64,000 bases of DNA from Arthrobacter sp. DNA4 (lineage in GTDB: Bacteria; Actinomycetota; Actinomycetes; Actinomycetales; Micrococcaceae): assembly GCF_024362385.1 (NCBI RefSeq), contig NZ_CP101466.1:2852001-2916000 (forward strand), written 5' to 3'. The notes beneath the pieces are model-generated. The model made no database searches. It had not been told where the DNA came from and saw only the letters and a program-made list of their open reading frames with translations. Shown piece by piece: positions 26,580-33,542 of this stretch (position 1 is the stretch's first letter; the number at the start of each line of letters is the position of its first letter). Position numbers and translations under genes: made by a program.

Positions 26580-27583
26580 TAGAACAGCACCCGGGCCAGC
26601 GCCTGGCGCGCCTTGGCCACGCGCCCGTCGCCGGCGCCCACCACCTCGAACAGTTCCAGCAGCCGCACCCGTGCGGTCTCACGCTCCGGACCGAAATTCC
26701 TTCCGATGAAGGCCACCAGCCGGTTCAGGGCGTCCTCCACATGGCCGCCGGCCACGTCCAGGTCCGCCACCCCAAGCTGGGCTTCCAGGTTGTCCGGCTC
26801 ATTCGCCGCCAGCGTACGCAGCGCTTCACTGTCCTGGGCAGACACGGACTGCAGCCGGTCCATCAGCTCCACCTGGGCCAGGCCGGCCTTGGCTTCATGG
26901 TCCGACGGCATTTCCTTCAGCGCCTGGCGATAGGCCTCTGCCGCGGCGGCGTAATCGCCGGCTTCGATGGCGTCGTAGGCCGCCTGGTGCAGCGGCGGCA
27001 GCGGCGCCGGCTCCTGCTCAGCGGCACCGCCGGCGTCCAGGCTTCCGGTGACGCCGTTGGCTGCAGCCACCTTGAGGAGTTCGTCGAAGAGGCTGCGCAC
27101 CTGCTGCTCCTCCGCAGACCCCTGGAAGAGCGGTACCGGCTGCCCCTTCAGGACGGCGACGGCGGTGGGGACGGCCTGCACCTGGAAGGCCTGGGCAAGC
27201 TGCGGGAAAGCTTCGATGTCGGCGGCGCCCAGGACCAGGCGGCCGCCGTAGCTGGCCACGACGCGGTCGAGGGTCTCCACCATCCTGCCGGACTCCGGCG
27301 AGTAAGAAGCCCACAGCGCGAACACCACCGGAACCTGCGCGGACAGTTCCACCAACTGCTGGAAGTTCGCTTCGGTGACGTTAACCTTGAGCTCAGGTCC
27401 GCCTGCCGCCGCCCCCGGCTGCCCTTCCTGCGCCACCCCTGCCGGAGGCCCCGACGGGGGCCCGGACGGAGCTGTACCGGAAGGAGCTGCGGGGCGCTTC
27501 AGTGAGGAAAGGTCGACGGCGCCGCGCAGGTTAAGCAGGTTGGCAGCGGCGGGAGGGACTGGGCGGGAAGCTGGCGAACTCAT
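26579..27583 (-). CDS. YbbN-like thioredoxin/TPR protein lacking the CXXC motif
   Basis: The 334-residue protein begins with a low-complexity Pro/Gly region (residues 1-75), followed by a thioredoxin fold (FQQLVELSAQVPVVFALWASYS). The redox site that should read CXXC is SPES, so it cannot act as a disulfide reductase. The second half has TPR-like helices (YDAIEAGDYAAAAEAYRQAL). This architecture matches the YbbN/CnoX co-chaperone group. The ATG at 27583 is chosen because TAGAGT lies 7 nt upstream; an alternative GTG is at 27601. It is cotranscribed with the OYE-family gene. Confidence 0.88.
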   Translation of the reverse strand: MSSPASRPVPPAAANLLNLRGAVDLSSLKRPAAPSGTAPSGPPSGPPAGVAQEGQPGAAAGGPELKVNVTEANFQQLVELSAQVPVVFALWASYSPESGRMVETLDRVVASYGGRLVLGAADIEAFPQLAQAFQVQAVPTAVAVLKGQPVPLFQGSAEEQQVRSLFDELLKVAAANGVTGSLDAGGAAEQEPAPLPPLHQAAYDAIEAGDYAAAAEAYRQALKEMPSDHEAKAGLAQVELMDRLQSVSAQDSEALRTLAANEPDNLEAQLGVADLDVAGGHVEDALNRLVAFIGRNFGPERETARVRLLELFEVVGAGDGRVAKARQALARVLF

Positions 27584-27590
27584 GTTTCCC

Positions 27591-27596
27591 ACTCTA
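27591..27596 (-). promoter_or_regulatory. -10 element (TAGAGT) of leaderless ybbN-like gene
   Basis: TAGAGT on the minus strand lies 7 nt before the ATG at 27583. Confidence 0.45.
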
Positions 27597-27634
27597 GCCA
27601 CTCCGGCCGCTGCCGGTGGTAATGCAGTCAGGCG

Positions 27635-29347
27635 CTACTTGAAGCTGGCGCCGACCAGGCCGCGGGTTGCGGCAACGAGCTTCATCGGGTCCGTCGATCC
27701 TGCCGGCGGCACGTAGACAGCCATCGATTCGGCGAAGTTCAACACCATGCCCGTGGTGGTTTCCTTGCCACCGGCCAGGGCTGCGGCATCGTCACCGATG
27801 CTGAGCTTGTCGCCGGCGGCCTTCGGGGTGCCTTCGAAGCCGAAGTTGATCCGGCCCAGGACCAGTGCCCCGCCGTCGGAGGTCCGGAACACCACGGTGC
27901 TCTCGGGTACCACCTTGTGGGTGAAGGAGAAGTTGCCGTTCTCGCCGGCCTTGACCACCTCTGCCTGGTAGGACAGGGTGTCGGCGATGTACGGCGAGGA
28001 GTCGCCCTCGACCAGCTTGTCCTTGAACGGCGAGTCCGCGGACGTGAGCCTGTCGGCCAGGCCGGACATTGCTTCCTCGCCGCTGTAGAGCAGCCCGGAC
28101 TTGTCCGACGCGGCCAGGGTGTCGGTGCCGCCCCGGCTGATGTTCGGGAACGTGGTTCCCGGCTGCAGGGGCGTGGTTTCCATGAGCTTGTAGTTCTCGC
28201 GGGGCGACTGCTGAACCAGCGTCAGGATCTGCGGAACAACGTTGCCTTCGCCCTGGGTCACGGCCAGCACAGAACGCGGCCAGTCACGGTCGCTGGTGAC
28301 AACCGTGGTCAGCAGCTTGGTGGAGCGCACGGGCATGCGTGGCTCGTAGGAACCCACCTGGGAGCGGATCTTGTAGTTCTGGGTGCGGATTTCCAGTTCG
28401 GGGCCGGCAACGCGGTCCGCGAGCTTGGCGGCGTCCTTGGCCGCGTCCCCGGCGTCGGTGGCGCTGGAGACCTGCTCCAGGATCCGGCGGAACTGTGCGT
28501 CCAGCAGGACAGGCGATCCTGCTGCTTCCTTCGCCGGCGATGAGGCACTGCCGGAAGGCTGGGGGCTGGGGCTGGCGGCCTGGGCGGCCGTGCCGGATGC
28601 AGCCAGCACTGCTGCTGCCACACCGGCTGCCACCATGGTGACCTTGGAGGACGACGACGGGTCCTGGTTCTGCGCCTTCCGGGCACGGGCGCGGGCAGCG
28701 AAGCCGGGGTCGCCGCCGCCTTCGCCCTCGCCTTCGCCGTTCTTCCGGCGGGCGGAGAGCAGCGCGAGGACGATTCCGCCCACGATCAGGAGGCTGCCCA
28801 GGACCATCAGCGGAACAGCCCACGGAGTGGACGTGTCATTTGGGAACGTCATGGACACGGTGGCCGGCGCAGGCTTGGTGCCGTCGGAGGCGAGCAGGAG
28901 GCTCCAGTCGCCGTCGGCGGGCGGGGTCCAGGTGTATTCAAGCTCGCCGCTGGCGTTCTCGTTGGACACCCAGAGGTCCGAACCTGCCGGGTTCGGTGCG
29001 GTGCCTTCGCCGTCGGCGTGCTCGACCTGGAGGGACTTTTCGTCCTCGGACACCCCGGTGATGGTGTTGTGGGCTGTCTTGCCCACCCAGGCGTCCACGT
29101 CATCCGGCCGGCCGGAGGCCAGCATGAAATTTCCGTCGCCCTGGATGTTGATCTTGACCGTCCCGCCGTGCAGGGTGCGCAGCTTCTGGTCAATGACGGT
29201 CAGCGGCGCAGCGGCGGCGCCGGCCGGCGCGGACGCGGTGAACGTCTCGGAGGGAGCCCAGATGGTTCTCTGGCCGATGCTTACCAAAAGTGTCAGGAGG
29301 CCGAGCAGCACAAGTGCGGCTGCAGTCTTTAAACGCAAGGGAAACAC
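27635..29347 (-). CDS. Unrecognised membrane/secreted protein, 570 residues
   Basis: I do not recognise the family. An N-terminal hydrophobic helix (residues 5-23) is followed by an extracytoplasmic part of about 150 residues (TWTPPADGDWSLLL). A second helix (WAVPLMVLGSLLIVGGIVLALL) and a charged linker come next, then a third hydrophobic stretch (VTMVAAGVAAAVLAASGTAAQAA) with an Ala-rich signal-like end. The large C-terminal domain of about 300 residues has no motif that I can assign. It looks like a conserved actinobacterial cell-envelope protein, perhaps a sensor or scaffold. The start is a GTG; the upstream gap contains TACTAT as a possible -10 element. Confidence 0.78.
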   Translation of the reverse strand: MFPLRLKTAAALVLLGLLTLLVSIGQRTIWAPSETFTASAPAGAAAAPLTVIDQKLRTLHGGTVKINIQGDGNFMLASGRPDDVDAWVGKTAHNTITGVSEDEKSLQVEHADGEGTAPNPAGSDLWVSNENASGELEYTWTPPADGDWSLLLASDGTKPAPATVSMTFPNDTSTPWAVPLMVLGSLLIVGGIVLALLSARRKNGEGEGEGGGDPGFAARARARKAQNQDPSSSSKVTMVAAGVAAAVLAASGTAAQAASPSPQPSGSASSPAKEAAGSPVLLDAQFRRILEQVSSATDAGDAAKDAAKLADRVAGPELEIRTQNYKIRSQVGSYEPRMPVRSTKLLTTVVTSDRDWPRSVLAVTQGEGNVVPQILTLVQQSPRENYKLMETTPLQPGTTFPNISRGGTDTLAASDKSGLLYSGEEAMSGLADRLTSADSPFKDKLVEGDSSPYIADTLSYQAEVVKAGENGNFSFTHKVVPESTVVFRTSDGGALVLGRINFGFEGTPKAAGDKLSIGDDAAALAGGKETTTGMVLNFAESMAVYVPPAGSTDPMKLVAATRGLVGASFK

Positions 29348-29544
29348 CTATCATCAGCGGGGGTTTGCCTTCAATAGTAACCTTTTTGTTACCAGCGCCC
29401 CCTTTTTTGCCCTTCCGCCCCGCCCGCGCCGGCCCGCGCGCGGCGCCTTCGGCTCGTGGTGACAAGCCTGCTGATAGTGTTTGCGATGATCATCACACCG
29501 GCCCGCGCAGGCGGTGCCACGCACGGAACAGGCCCCCAAATCCA

Positions 29545-30858
29545 TTGACTGACAAGACGGACCCGTCCTCGGCTGCAGCCGGAATTCCAGGGGATCCCAG
29601 GGGCCCTGTTCCTGCCGCCGTTCCTCCGCTCGCCATGGCAGCACGGCGCGGGGGTTCAGCCGCTGCAGCCCTTGGCCATGTGGTCCGCCTGCTTCGCCAG
29701 CCATTGCCCGGCGCCCAGCCCAGGCTTCGGTTCGAGATGCCGCCGGAATACACCGGACAGGCTCCGGAGTCGGAACACGACGGTGACGATGAGCCGCAGT
29801 TCGGCCACCCCGGACCGCGCATGTCCCCCCAGCATCCGCTCTACATGGGCTTCATGGGCACCGTGGGCGTGGGACTGGCGCTGCTGGTCTACTGGATCGG
29901 TTCCCACACCACGCAGCTGCTGCTGTGGATCGTGGCGGCGCTGTTCATCGCCCTGGGCCTGGAACCGGTGGTGGGCTGGCTCGAAAACCGGAAGATCCCG
30001 CGGCCCGCCGGCATCCTGGTCTCCGTGGCAGTCCTGATGGGCGCGGTGGTCGGATTCTTTGCCACCCTCATTCCCACCATCGTTGAACAGGTCTCCGAAA
30101 TCGTGCGGCAGGCGCCGGACTGGGTGCGCAACTTCATGGATTCGGATTTCTTCCGCAACGTTGATGACCAGTTCGGCGTGCGCGACCGGATCACCGAGGA
30201 ACTGAACAAGTTCGTCAACGATCCCGCCGCGATGGGCGGCATTTTCGGCGGTGTACTGGGCTTCGGATCCACCGTGGCCAACAGCCTCTTCGGCGCCCTG
30301 ATCGTCCTGGTCCTGAGCCTGTACTTCCTGGCAGCGCTGCCAGCCATGAAGAAGTGGGGCTACCGCCTGGCCCCGCGCTCCCGGCGGAAGCGGGTGGCCG
30401 CCCTCTCGGAGGAGATCACGCGGTCGGTGGGAAACTACGTGATCGGCCAGGCGTGCGTGGCCCTGCTCAACGCCACCTTCGCGTTCGTGGTGATGTCCAT
30501 CGTCGGCATTCCATTCGCCCTGCTCCTGGCATTCGTGGTGGTCCTGCTGGCCTTCATCCCCCTGGTGGGCGGGATGATCGCGGGCATCGTGGTAACTCTC
30601 GTGTCCCTCACCGAGGGCTGGCAGGTGGCGGCCATCTACGCCATCTGCTACTTCGCATACCTGCAGTTCGAGGCGTACTTCATTTCACCGCGCATCATGC
30701 AGAAGGCCGTTGCAGTGCCGGGTGCCGTGGCGGTGATTTCCGTCATCGCCGGCGGCAGCCTGCTGGGTGTCCTGGGGGCCTTGATCGCCATCCCCACTGC
30801 CGCCGCCGTGCTGCTGCTGGTCCGGGAGATCTACATCGTCCGGCAGGACCAGCACTAG
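29545..30858 (+). CDS. AI-2E family transporter (PerM-like)
   Basis: This 437-residue membrane protein has eight likely helices in the AI-2E/PerM pattern, beginning around LYMGFMGTVGVGLALLVYW. Family features include RPAGILVSVAVLMG, GVLGFGSTVANSLFGALIVLVLSLYFL, and a late PTAAAVLLLVREIY. Exporters of this family move small solutes or polyamines; the substrate here is unknown. The start is doubtful: TTG at 29545, ATG at 29635 and ATG at 29737 have no ribosome binding site. An ATG at 29486 preceded by TAGTGT is out of frame by one base and could be the true start if a base was lost. Confidence 0.85.
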   Translation: MTDKTDPSSAAAGIPGDPRGPVPAAVPPLAMAARRGGSAAAALGHVVRLLRQPLPGAQPRLRFEMPPEYTGQAPESEHDGDDEPQFGHPGPRMSPQHPLYMGFMGTVGVGLALLVYWIGSHTTQLLLWIVAALFIALGLEPVVGWLENRKIPRPAGILVSVAVLMGAVVGFFATLIPTIVEQVSEIVRQAPDWVRNFMDSDFFRNVDDQFGVRDRITEELNKFVNDPAAMGGIFGGVLGFGSTVANSLFGALIVLVLSLYFLAALPAMKKWGYRLAPRSRRKRVAALSEEITRSVGNYVIGQACVALLNATFAFVVMSIVGIPFALLLAFVVVLLAFIPLVGGMIAGIVVTLVSLTEGWQVAAIYAICYFAYLQFEAYFISPRIMQKAVAVPGAVAVISVIAGGSLLGVLGALIAIPTAAAVLLLVREIYIVRQDQH

Positions 30859-30871
30859 CACTGGGGGAAGC

Positions 30872-31669
30872 CTAGGCTCCGGCAGTCGCCGCCGGACCGT
30901 CCCATTCCTGCGGCAGCTCCGCACGGTCGGGGTCGGGACTGACAAGGGCCACAATGTCGTTCAGCACCCGGGCCGCGTACTTCTCCCCCACCCAGAGGTG
31001 CTTGGCCCCGGCCACGCCCACCACGCGTGCCTGGGGCACCAGGCTGAAGCGTTCGGTTGCCTCGGCCGGCTGCAGGAAGTCGTCATGCTCCGGTACCAGG
31101 ACGGTGAGGGGCTTGCCCGATTCCGCCCACATCTGCAGGTGCTTGTCCGTGGCGCGGTGCAGCGGCGGCGAGAGCAGCACCGCACCCTCGATTTGTCCGG
31201 CCACCGGTTCCACGGCGCCGTACATCAGCGCCAGCTCGGTCCCGAACGACCATCCCACCAGCCAGCGGTTTGGCAGGCCCCGTTCGACGGCGAAGCGGAC
31301 GGCTGCTTCCACGTCGTAGCGCTCGCCCACTCCCTCCTCGAAGGCGCCGCTGCTGGTGCCGCGCGGCGAGGCTGTGCCCCGGGTGTTGAAGCGCAGCACC
31401 GCGATGCCGGCCAGCGCCGGCAGCCGGTAGGAGGCCTTCCGGTAAACGTGGGAATCCATGAAGCCGCCGTGCGTGGGCAGCGGGTGGAGCGTGATCAGCG
31501 TGGCCTTGACCGGCCCCGACTCGGGCAGCGCCAGCTCCCCCACCAGCGTGTGGCCGTCCTCTGTCTGCAGCTCGATGTTCTCGCGCCGGGCAGGCAGGAC
31601 AGTGGAGGCACGGATGGGAGCGGGGCCCTGGGTTGGGCTGAATTCGTACGACGCCGGATCAAAAGTCAT
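30872..31669 (-). CDS. Alpha/beta hydrolase
   Basis: The 265-residue enzyme has the alpha/beta-hydrolase fold. The nucleophile elbow is GWSFG (Ser near residue 142). An acid candidate is Asp in PEHDDFLQ near residue 195, and the late His is in GAKHLW near 223. The Asn-rich cap expected for haloalkane dehalogenases is absent; an esterase or peptidase is possible. TAAGCT lies 7 nt before the ATG. The 3' end faces the AI-2E gene with a 13-bp gap. Confidence 0.86.
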   Translation of the reverse strand: MTFDPASYEFSPTQGPAPIRASTVLPARRENIELQTEDGHTLVGELALPESGPVKATLITLHPLPTHGGFMDSHVYRKASYRLPALAGIAVLRFNTRGTASPRGTSSGAFEEGVGERYDVEAAVRFAVERGLPNRWLVGWSFGTELALMYGAVEPVAGQIEGAVLLSPPLHRATDKHLQMWAESGKPLTVLVPEHDDFLQPAEATERFSLVPQARVVGVAGAKHLWVGEKYAARVLNDIVALVSPDPDRAELPQEWDGPAATAGA

Positions 31670-31676
31670 GCCTGCC

Positions 31677-31682
31677 AGCTTA
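31677..31682 (-). promoter_or_regulatory. -10 element (TAAGCT) of leaderless alpha/beta hydrolase gene
   Basis: TAAGCT on the minus strand lies 7 nt before the ATG at 31669. Confidence 0.45.
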
Positions 31683-31713
31683 GCGACAGCGGAGGTTCTT
31701 CCGCCGCGCCGGG

Positions 31714-32067
31714 TCAGCGGTAGCGGTAGCTGCGCGTCATCCAGCAGTTGGTGTGCCAGTGCCGCCGTTCCGCGAGGCCTGCGGCAGCTCCAAAGAGGTG
31801 GTCATCCTTCCAGACCACCAGGTGGGCGATCCCGGGCAGTACGGCGGTGGAGCATTCCGGGCAGATGTAGGTCTTTTCGGCATTTTTGGCGGTCATGGTG
31901 CGCACCATCCACTCGCCGTCGGGAGCGCTTTCCCGGCGGGCGATTCCAGCCCGGGCACGCTCAAGGTCCAGTTCGGGAACGTCCGCGCTGCCCTTCCGGC
32001 CTGCGCCCCGGCCCGAAACAGGGCCCTTGCCGGAAGCGGGACGGCGGGGACGGTTGGAACGCGGCAT
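31714..32067 (-). CDS. Conserved actinobacterial protein with Cys/His cluster
   Basis: The 117-residue protein begins with a basic Arg/Gly/Pro-rich tail (residues 1-30) and ends in a compact domain. That domain has a CPEC pair near residue 70, [12 protein letters not shown], and HWHTNCW near residue 107, a potential zinc site resembling a small HNH or zinc-ribbon fold. Similar proteins are often annotated as ATP/GTP-binding, which I cannot support from the sequence. It is divergent from nucS, which makes a nucleic-acid role possible. A CAGAAT hexamer and GGAG precede the ATG. Confidence 0.75.
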   Translation of the reverse strand: MPRSNRPRRPASGKGPVSGRGAGRKGSADVPELDLERARAGIARRESAPDGEWMVRTMTAKNAEKTYICPECSTAVLPGIAHLVVWKDDHLFGAAAGLAERRHWHTNCWMTRSYRYR

Positions 32068-32192
32068 GTCTCCATTCTGCCCCAGCCGGTCCGCACGCCG
32101 AGCCTAACCGTGGTGCCCCCGCCCTTCCGTGGCGTCCCTGCCGCTCCGCCCGGCCACCCGGCGTCGACCATGGTCTGCCGGAGCCCACGCGA

Positions 32193-32198
32193 TAGTCT
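32193..32198 (+). promoter_or_regulatory. -10 element (TAGTCT) of leaderless nucS
   Basis: TAGTCT ends 7 nt before the nucS GTG at 32206. Confidence 0.48.
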
Positions 32199-32205
32199 GT
32201 ACGGC

Positions 32206-32901
32206 GTGCGACTCGTCATAGCCCATTGCTCCGTTGATTACGTTGGCCGGCTAAAGGCCCATCTCCCCCTCGCCACCCGGCTCCTGCTGGTGAAGGCGGA
32301 CGGCTCCGTGCTGGTGCACTCCGACGGCGGTTCCTACAAGCCGCTGAACTGGATGAGCCCGCCGGCAACCCTGCGCGTTACATCCCCGGACGAAGTGGAC
32401 CTCGAACTGGGCGTGGTGGAGCAGTGGACCGTGCAGTCGGCCAAGACCGATGACCGGCTCATCATCAACATCCACGAGAAGGTCAGCGAGTCCTCCCACG
32501 ACCTAGGCGTGGACCCCGGGCTGATCAAGGACGGTGTGGAAGCGGACCTGCAGCGGTTGCTGGCCGACCAGATTGAAACGCTGGGCCAGGGCTACTCCCT
32601 GATCAGGCGCGAGTACTTCACCGCGATCGGCCCCGTGGACATCCTGGCCCGGGACGCCGACGGTGCCACAGTGGCCATTGAACTCAAGCGCCGCGGGGAC
32701 ATCGACGGCGTGGAGCAGCTGACCAGGTACCTGGAACTGCTCAACCGCGATCCCCTGCTGGCACCTGTCCGCGGGATTTTTGCAGCCCAGCAAATCAAGC
32801 CGCAGGCAAAGGTACTGGCCAACGACCGCGGGATCGACTGCGTCACCCTTGACTATGACGCCATGCGCGGAGTCGACGACAGCGAATCCCGGCTCTTCTA
32901 G
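32206..32901 (+). CDS. nucS: Endonuclease NucS (EndoMS), non-canonical mismatch repair
   Basis: NucS cuts both strands at mismatches and replaces MutS/MutL in most actinobacteria. The 231-residue product shows an N-terminal DNA-binding part and a C-terminal nuclease with catalytic D145, E159 and K161 ([15 protein letters not shown]), followed by Q171 and Y175 in QLTRY. The extreme C-terminus (RLF) fits the sliding-clamp binding site. The GTG at 32206 is chosen because TAGTCT lies 7 nt before it; an upstream in-frame extension overlaps the divergent gene and does not look coding. Confidence 0.96.
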   Translation: MRLVIAHCSVDYVGRLKAHLPLATRLLLVKADGSVLVHSDGGSYKPLNWMSPPATLRVTSPDEVDLELGVVEQWTVQSAKTDDRLIINIHEKVSESSHDLGVDPGLIKDGVEADLQRLLADQIETLGQGYSLIRREYFTAIGPVDILARDADGATVAIELKRRGDIDGVEQLTRYLELLNRDPLLAPVRGIFAAQQIKPQAKVLANDRGIDCVTLDYDAMRGVDDSESRLF

Positions 32902-33206
32902 AATTCCCTTTGTTGCTTCGGGCACCTAATTGGCGCTTTTCGAGACGGGGTTCCCTGTCACCTGTTTTTTTACCTAAATTTTTTCCTTTTTGCTGTTCGG
33001 GCCGTTGACCTGCGGGAACGGGCATGAAATTCTTATCTCAGTCTTTGTGTAGGTGTTTTTCATGCTCGCAAGACATGTTGCGAGCGCGAAGCTCCTGCAG
33101 CGCCGGACCTGTCCCAGGCAAGGCAACCCAGGATTCTTCTCGCGGAGTGACCAAGGTCGGCACGAGGTGTGCCGGTCTTAAAAAGTTCCACAATGAGGAG
33201 AAATAA
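32902..33206 (+). promoter_or_regulatory. Intergenic region with cold-shock 5' leader
   Basis: The 305-bp gap holds no convincing gene; a 60-codon ORF (33024-33206) looks like a shadow. A possible -35 TTGACC is at 33005. Downstream, a long 5' leader contains an 8-bp hairpin (33064-33071 / 33078-33085) and a 6-bp hairpin (33158-33163 / 33169-33174). A strong GAGGAG lies 7 nt before the cold-shock ATG. Structured long leaders are usual for CspA-type mRNAs. The first half is T-rich and could end nucS transcription. Confidence 0.55.
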
Positions 33207-33410
33207 ATGGCACAGGGAACCGTCAAGTGGTTCAACGCTGAAAAGGGCTTCGGCTTCATCACCCCGGACGACTCCGATGGCGATGTCTTCGTTCACTACT
33301 CCGAGATCCAGACCGGCGGCTTCAAGACCCTCGACGAGAACCAGCGCGTTCAGTTCGAAATCGGCCAGGGTGCCAAGGGCCCCCAGGCAACCGGCGTAAC
33401 TCTGGTCTAG
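33207..33410 (+). CDS. Cold-shock protein (CspA family)
   Basis: The 67-residue single-domain RNA chaperone has the RNP1-like motif KGFGFI and the RNP2-like VFVHYS, the standard nucleic-acid binding faces of the cold-shock domain. Length is exactly that of the family. It has a strong GAGGAG Shine-Dalgarno and a structured leader. A terminator hairpin follows. Bacteria carry several paralogues, so no specific gene name is given. Confidence 0.96.
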   Translation: MAQGTVKWFNAEKGFGFITPDDSDGDVFVHYSEIQTGGFKTLDENQRVQFEIGQGAKGPQATGVTLV

Positions 33411-33445
33411 TACCGCCCGGCCGCTTGCCGCGGTTGTCAGCTAAA

Positions 33446-33483
33446 ACAAAGGATCCCCGGCGCAATTGCCGGGGATCATTTGT
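33446..33483. terminator. Rho-independent terminator after cold-shock gene
   Basis: A 10-bp GC-rich stem (33452-33461 / 33468-33477) is extended by ACAAA/TTTGT arms around one mismatch, with a 6-nt loop and T-rich flank. It ends the cold-shock mRNA and, being symmetrical, may also end the minus-strand run that finishes at 33543. Confidence 0.85.
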
Positions 33484-33542
33484 TTGTGAAATATATATGC
33501 GCCGCAAATATGACTTTATCGTTGAGCGGCGTATGGCCGGTT

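Noticed and set aside
33024..33206. 60-codon ORF before the cold-shock gene
   Set aside because: It has no ribosome binding site, a Cys/Ser-rich composition, and falls in a structured 5' leader.
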